Of a stretch of 64,000 nucleotides of DNA, positions 60,192-64,000 are shown piece after piece. The position numbers and the translations under genes are program-made. The stretch lies in the NCBI RefSeq assembly GCF_003490595.1, contig NZ_QQGY01000008.1, positions 1 to 64,000 on the forward strand, in the 5' to 3' direction. This DNA is from Haemophilus haemolyticus_L (GTDB lineage: Bacteria > Pseudomonadota > Gammaproteobacteria > Enterobacterales > Pasteurellaceae). The notes beneath the pieces are model-generated. The model ran no database searches, was not told where the DNA came from, and worked only from the letters and a program-made list of their open reading frames with translations. Position 1 is the first letter of the stretch; every line of letters begins with the position of its first letter.

Positions 60192-60762
60192 AAATTTTTA
60201 ATCTAAAGCGTCCTCGGCTATATCTGGTCTTTAAAAGTGCGGTCATTTTTTCTTGCGTTTCTGTCATTTTAACAGAATTGGCAATATGTAAAGAATGTTG
60301 AATAGAATGAGCGTGCGTAATTGCGATAGCCAACGCATCCGCTGCATCAGCTTGAGGTTTATCTGACAACTTCAAAATACGAGTCACCATTTCTTGCACT
60401 TGCACCTTATCTGCAGAACCAATACCCACAACCGTTTGTTTTACTAAACGTGCGGCATATTCAAAAACAGGTAAATCATGATTTACCGCAGCAACAATCG
60501 CCGTACCACGTGCCTGCCCGAGTTTCAAAGCCGAATCTGCATTCTTCGCCATAAATACTTGCTCAATTGCAAACATATCAGGTTGAAACTGCGTGATGAT
60601 TTCAGTTATTCCAGCATAAATGCGTTTCAAACGGGTTGGTAAATCTTCAACTTGAGTACGAATTGCGCCACTGCCGAGATATTCTAAATGTCTCCCTGTT
60701 TGGCGAATCACACCATAACCCGTTACGCGAGAACCTGGGTCAATACCTAAAATAATGCTCAT
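60190..60762 (-). CDS. ruvC: Holliday junction resolvase RuvC
   Basis: 190 aa (E. coli 173; the extra residues are at the C-terminus). Active-site carboxylates: Asp7 in LGIDPGSRVTGYG, Glu near 68 in FAIEQVF, and the Asp pair in ADAADALAIAITHA near 140. The C-terminal tail KTRYSRGRFRLKI is basic. Uptake signal near the 3' end. Confidence 0.97.
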   Translation of the reverse strand: MSIILGIDPGSRVTGYGVIRQTGRHLEYLGSGAIRTQVEDLPTRLKRIYAGITEIITQFQPDMFAIEQVFMAKNADSALKLGQARGTAIVAAVNHDLPVFEYAARLVKQTVVGIGSADKVQVQEMVTRILKLSDKPQADAADALAIAITHAHSIQHSLHIANSVKMTETQEKMTALLKTRYSRGRFRLKI

Positions 60763-60774
60763 AATTTCTATAAA

Positions 60775-60799
60775 AAATGGGTAATTACATTACCCATTT
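60775..60799 (-). terminator. terminator after yebC
   Basis: On the minus strand AAATGGGTAAT and ATTACCCATTT pair perfectly over 11 bp around a 3-nt loop, then TTTATAG. It separates nudB-yebC from ruvC. Confidence 0.78.
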
Positions 60800-60808
60800 A
60801 TTGCATTA

Positions 60809-61549
60809 TTAAAGTTGAGATGCCACTTCGTCACTAATTTCACCATTGTGATATACGTTTTGTACATCATCACAATCTTCCAACATATCAATTAAACGAA
60901 GTAATTTTGGTGCAGTTTCAATATCAAGATCAACCGTTGTTGATGGAATCATCGTTACTTCAGCTTCTTGAACTTTAAAGCCAGCCGCTTCAATGCCATC
61001 ACGCACTGAACCTAAATCTTCCCAAGCAGTATAGATTTCAAATGAACCATCATCTTGTGGTTGAATATCATCAGCACCCGCTTCGATAGCCGCTTCAGTT
61101 AATGCATCTTCATCTGCTTGTTCAATTAAAATTAAACCTTTTTTGCTAAATAAATAACCAACAGAACCTTCTGTTCCCAAGTTACCACCACATTTGGTAA
61201 AACTTGGGCGAACCTGTGAAATGGTGCGGTTTGCATTATCACTCAAACACTCCACCATAACCGCTGTACCGCCTGGGCCATAACCTTCATAGATTTTGGT
61301 TTCCATATTGGTATCATCGCCACCGCCTACACCACGATCAATAGCGCGGTTGATAGTATCGCGCGTCATATTGTTGCTAAGTGCTTTATCTACTGCTGCA
61401 CGTAAACGCGGATTAGCACTCACATCGCCACCACCAATTTTAGCTGCAGTAACAAGCTCACGAATTAATTTAGTAAAAATTTTACCGCGTTGTGCATCTT
61501 GTGCTGCTTTGCGGTGTTTAATATTAGCCCACTTACTATGGCCTGCCAT
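60809..61549 (-). CDS. yebC: YebC/TACO1-family translation or transcription factor
   Basis: 246 aa, same length as E. coli YebC. MAGHSKWANIKHRKAAQDAQRGK is the invariant family opening. Members assist ribosomes at polyproline-like stalls or bind DNA as regulators. Next to ruvC, as in many bacteria; 12 nt after nudB. Confidence 0.97.
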   Translation of the reverse strand: MAGHSKWANIKHRKAAQDAQRGKIFTKLIRELVTAAKIGGGDVSANPRLRAAVDKALSNNMTRDTINRAIDRGVGGGDDTNMETKIYEGYGPGGTAVMVECLSDNANRTISQVRPSFTKCGGNLGTEGSVGYLFSKKGLILIEQADEDALTEAAIEAGADDIQPQDDGSFEIYTAWEDLGSVRDGIEAAGFKVQEAEVTMIPSTTVDLDIETAPKLLRLIDMLEDCDDVQNVYHNGEISDEVASQL

Positions 61550-61561
61550 GTTGTTTTCCTT

Positions 61562-62014
61562 CTATTTATCTTTAAGAATATATTTTCTAATTGCTTCCGC
61601 ATTATTGGAAGATTTTGTCATTTGGATTGCTTTTTCAGGAGAAACCCATTGATATGCCAAATGCTCACTTAATATTGGTTCGAATTCTTGCTCCATTGCC
61701 AATAAAAACCAATGCTCACGGCAATGCGTCACATTCGGTGCGTATTTATATCGGAAATATGGAAAAATTTCAAATTCTATGCTCTCTTTGCAATCAAAAA
61801 GTCCGGTGGAATTTTCTGAAATTTCTAACCGCACTTCTTCCCAAAGCTCACGAATTGCTGTTTTTTTTGGTGTTTCACCACTTTCAATAGTGCCCGTAAC
61901 AGACTGCCAAAAATCAGGATCATCTTGGCGTTGGAGCATTAAAACTCGGTTTGTATCTTTAGCGTAAATTACAACGAGAACAGATTGATTATTTTTATAT
62001 TTCAAGCTCGTCAT
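61562..62014 (-). CDS. nudB: dihydroneopterin triphosphate diphosphatase NudB
   Basis: 150 aa Nudix hydrolase of folate synthesis. The Nudix box GTIESGETPKKTAIRELWEE is at about residues 37-60; the last glycine is replaced by Arg, and E. coli NudB also departs there. The PYFRYKYAPNVTHCREHWF segment fits NudB. The same neighbourhood (next to yebC and ruv) is seen in E. coli. Confidence 0.93.
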   Translation of the reverse strand: MTSLKYKNNQSVLVVIYAKDTNRVLMLQRQDDPDFWQSVTGTIESGETPKKTAIRELWEEVRLEISENSTGLFDCKESIEFEIFPYFRYKYAPNVTHCREHWFLLAMEQEFEPILSEHLAYQWVSPEKAIQMTKSSNNAEAIRKYILKDK

Positions 62015-62069
62015 CTACATAATTGAGAATGAGCAGCATCATACCTTTTCTACTAAAAACTTTCAAAAA

Positions 62070-62103
62070 AATTACCGCACTTTAAAACTAAAGTGCGGTA
62101 ATT
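62070..62103 (-). terminator. uptake-signal hairpin, terminator of the Nramp-like gene
   Basis: On the minus strand AATTACCGCACTTT and AAAGTGCGGTAATT pair perfectly over 14 bp, followed by TTTTTT. It lies 12 nt after the stop at 62116. Confidence 0.85.
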
Positions 62104-62115
62104 ATCTTAATTATT

Positions 62116-63384
62116 TTAGTTTAACCAGCCAGCTTGTTGAGCTATAAATAACCCTGCAAAGGCTGTTAAGTAGAATAAACCGATAAGAGATAACCACAAT
62201 AAGCCGCCTTTTACACTGTGTTTCGCGTGCTTAGTCAGAGATAAATTCAACCAAGCAAAGATTGGTGCAGAAACAAATGAAGCAATCATCGCGAATTTCA
62301 GCATTGGGCCTACTGCATTATTAAAGTAGAAAATAATCGCTAAACCAGATAACGCCGCAAAAATCATACCGATATTAAGAATTCTCACAGAGCTTTCTTG
62401 TTTACCGAATAAGATACGCAAAGATTCAACATTGGTACGAGAGTAACCATCAATTACTGTAATTGTTGTACCAAACATACACATGAACGCAATGACTGCA
62501 ATTAATAAGCGAGACCATTCACCGATAGTACTTGCATACATATTGATAAGTTGTGCGATATATTTTCCGCCAACCATCTCTACGGTTTCAGGAGAACCAT
62601 ATTGCACCAATGCACCAAGCGCTAAGAAAACGACAGCTAAAATGGCTGTACCAATGTAACCCACGTTAAAGTCAAATAAACCGTCTTGATAAGACACTTT
62701 GGTCAAGCGACGTTTTGCTACCACCCACATGGAATTAATAGCAGAAATCTCAATCGGCGCCGGCATCCACCCCATTAACGCCACCAAAAAGGCCAATTTA
62801 CTTAATTCCCATGGAGAAGGAGGTACAAAATCAGGTGCGGCTACGCCATTGATACCATTACGCATAAAAGCAATCACGACAGCGCTCACGGTTGTTACCG
62901 TTAAAGCAATCATGATGATTTTCGATAAACTATCTAATAAACGGTACTTCCCTAACAATAAAATACCGGTTGTCACAAGAATCACTAATGAGCTTAATAC
63001 TGGCATTGGTAGAGGAATTGGCGTAATGAAGGTTAAAATTGCTGCCGTTAATAATCCCACTGCCGCAGTATTAATCACTGTCGCAAAAATGTTTAAAGCT
63101 AAGAATAACCAAAGATAGAATTTCCCTTTTTGACGGTAACCTTCTAACAACGTATTACCGGTATCTAGGGTATATTGAACACCGAAACGGAAGAAAGGAT
63201 ATTTAAATAAGTTAGCAAGAATCACAATGCTCACTAATTCCCAACCATAGATCGCACCAGCTTGGGTAGATGCAATAATATGCGACCCACCAACAGCTGC
63301 CGATGCCATCACGATGCCAGGGCCTAAGGCAGAGAATTTACTCGCCCATGTTGATTTTTCTACTGGAGTTGAAACTTCACGCAT
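62116..63384 (-). CDS. atypical Nramp-superfamily membrane transporter, substrate unknown
   Basis: 422 aa with about 11 membrane helices. The N-terminal GPGIVMASAAVGGSHI aligns with Nramp TM1, but the metal-binding DPGN is replaced by GGSH; in TM6 the MPH motif is MPAP. Asp and Asn ligands for Mn2+/Fe2+ are therefore missing, so this is not a typical MntH. A gene of this type is recalled next to oxoprolinase genes in H. influenzae Rd; no such partner lies here. It stands alone between two strong terminators. Substrate could be another ion or a small organic acid. Confidence 0.8.
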   Translation of the reverse strand: MREVSTPVEKSTWASKFSALGPGIVMASAAVGGSHIIASTQAGAIYGWELVSIVILANLFKYPFFRFGVQYTLDTGNTLLEGYRQKGKFYLWLFLALNIFATVINTAAVGLLTAAILTFITPIPLPMPVLSSLVILVTTGILLLGKYRLLDSLSKIIMIALTVTTVSAVVIAFMRNGINGVAAPDFVPPSPWELSKLAFLVALMGWMPAPIEISAINSMWVVAKRRLTKVSYQDGLFDFNVGYIGTAILAVVFLALGALVQYGSPETVEMVGGKYIAQLINMYASTIGEWSRLLIAVIAFMCMFGTTITVIDGYSRTNVESLRILFGKQESSVRILNIGMIFAALSGLAIIFYFNNAVGPMLKFAMIASFVSAPIFAWLNLSLTKHAKHSVKGGLLWLSLIGLFYLTAFAGLFIAQQAGWLN

Positions 63385-63722
63385 AAAATGTTCTCTTATA
63401 AATTGACCATAAACTGAAAAGGCCTTATTTATAATAGAATTTTATCCTTGAATAAAGTAGATAAAGTTCCATTTAAAGAAGGATAAAAGAGTAAAAATCT
63501 AATTATTTTGAAATTTCAGGATATAACTTCAAAAAAAATAAAACCACATCATATTCATACCAAAAAAGTAATGTATTTAAGTGAATAAAATTTTTTCAAT
63601 AAAAAGAAAGTGCGGTCAAAATCAGTTGAGTTTTTGACCGCACTTTCTTTTTCAAAAATCCCTAAAATAGAATTTTAGGAAGCTACACATATTCTTGTAA
63701 TACGATATTGTGGATTTAGTAT
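63385..63722. other. 338-nt AT-rich intergenic region
   Basis: Holds the promoter region of the Nramp-like gene, the long uptake-signal hairpin at 63601-63652, and a small inverted repeat CCTAAAAT/ATTTTAGG (63661-63679). No open frame with a plausible start and ribosome site was seen. Confidence 0.6.
63601..63652. terminator. 21-bp uptake-signal hairpin, bidirectional terminator
   Basis: The arms are perfectly complementary over 21 bp around an approximately 10-nt loop, with both uptake cores inside and A/T runs at the ends. It lies downstream of the leftward gene entering from the right edge and upstream of the Nramp-like gene, and so insulates them. Confidence 0.85.
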
Positions 63723-64000
63723 TTAATGAAAATACTCATTACTTTTCTTGTTATACAACACATATAAATATATGCAAAGCACCATAAGATGGGATAGAAC
63801 CAAATAGAATTGCTCTTGAATCTCATTAAATGGATTATTTAATGTTAATTCTAAAAAATTTATTAATACTACAAAAAAGAATGCTATTCCTCTAACCACA
63901 TATAATGTTCTAGCCCATTTTTTTCCTAAGAAAAGACCAATGGAAAGCACTAACATTAAGACATAAGAACTAAAAACACCAAAGAAAAAAGAAAAGGGTC
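63723..64000 (-). CDS. membrane protein, C-terminal part (runs off the window)
   Basis: The frame is open from the window edge (codon phase starting at 63998) to the stop at 63723: 91 residues, with three hydrophobic segments such as SSYVLMLVLSIGLFLGK, GIAFFFVVLINFLEL and FYLVLSHLMVLCIYLYVLY. The charged GKKWART turn and aromatic-rich helices recall small DoxX-like or tetraspan proteins, but I do not recognise a family. The 5' end is beyond the edge; the ATG at 63956 is internal if the frame continues. Confidence 0.65.
   Translation of the reverse strand, partial: PFSFFFGVFSSYVLMLVLSIGLFLGKKWARTLYVVRGIAFFFVVLINFLELTLNNPFNEIQEQFYLVLSHLMVLCIYLYVLYNKKSNEYFH

Overview
The window is chromosomal DNA of a Haemophilus species of the H. 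influenzae group. The 9-bp Haemophilus DNA-uptake signal (AAGTGCGGT and its complement) occurs several dozen times, often as inverted pairs that double as terminators. The DNA is AT-rich, and porin P2, lipoprotein P6 (Pal) and a tetranucleotide-repeat adhesin gene fit the genus. I cannot fix the species. Recalled gene order of H. influenzae Rd is broken in at least three places (after ompP2, between ybgC and the ruv cluster, and after nudB), so this is a rearranged strain or a close relative such as H. haemolyticus.

Layout. 1-3100: 5' end of a leftward rrn operon led by tRNA-Arg/His/Pro, then rlmKL and the initiator tRNA. 3200-14400: housekeeping genes mltA, tcdA, znuA, mpl, metC, a 2-Cys peroxiredoxin, pgsA, a tRNA-Gly/Leu/Lys operon, ppa and a purine permease. 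14400-16450: a broken, phase-variable trimeric autotransporter adhesin. 16680-22150: a leftward AfuABC-type transporter with two tandem binding proteins, behind a CRP-type promoter. 22240-25850: udk-dcd-asmA-like-sotB operon. 25900-28100: der, then an Ibs/Sib-like type I toxin-antitoxin locus beside two tRNA-Asp genes. 28100-30730: dnaQ/rnhA and ompP2. 31000-34700: a Mn/Fe ABC transporter behind a Fur-like box. 34900-42400: lipoprotein, pbpG, and a rightward run rlmN-pilF-rodZ-ispG-hisS-yfgM that starts at a competence-type CRP-S site. 42430-49480: leftward isc operon with an extra DUF2625-like gene, then trmJ. 49590-57720: two tRNA-Lys genes and the leftward cydABX-ybgE-ybgC-tolQRAB-pal block. 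58100-64000: a small secreted protein, ruvBAC-yebC-nudB, an atypical Nramp-like transporter and a membrane protein cut by the window edge.

How the parts work together. The isc genes assemble Fe-S clusters used by IspG, RlmN and ferredoxin. cyd and tol-pal form one block serving respiration and envelope integrity. ZnuA and the Yfe/Sit-type system bring in metals. CRP-type sites precede afuA, ompP2, rlmN-pilF and the cydA region, tying sugar-phosphate uptake, porin, competence and respiration to carbon and energy status. The least ordinary items are the Ibs/Sib-like locus (27560-27800), the paired AfuA proteins that differ at ligand-contact positions, the doubly silenced adhesin gene, and the Nramp relative without the canonical metal-binding motifs.
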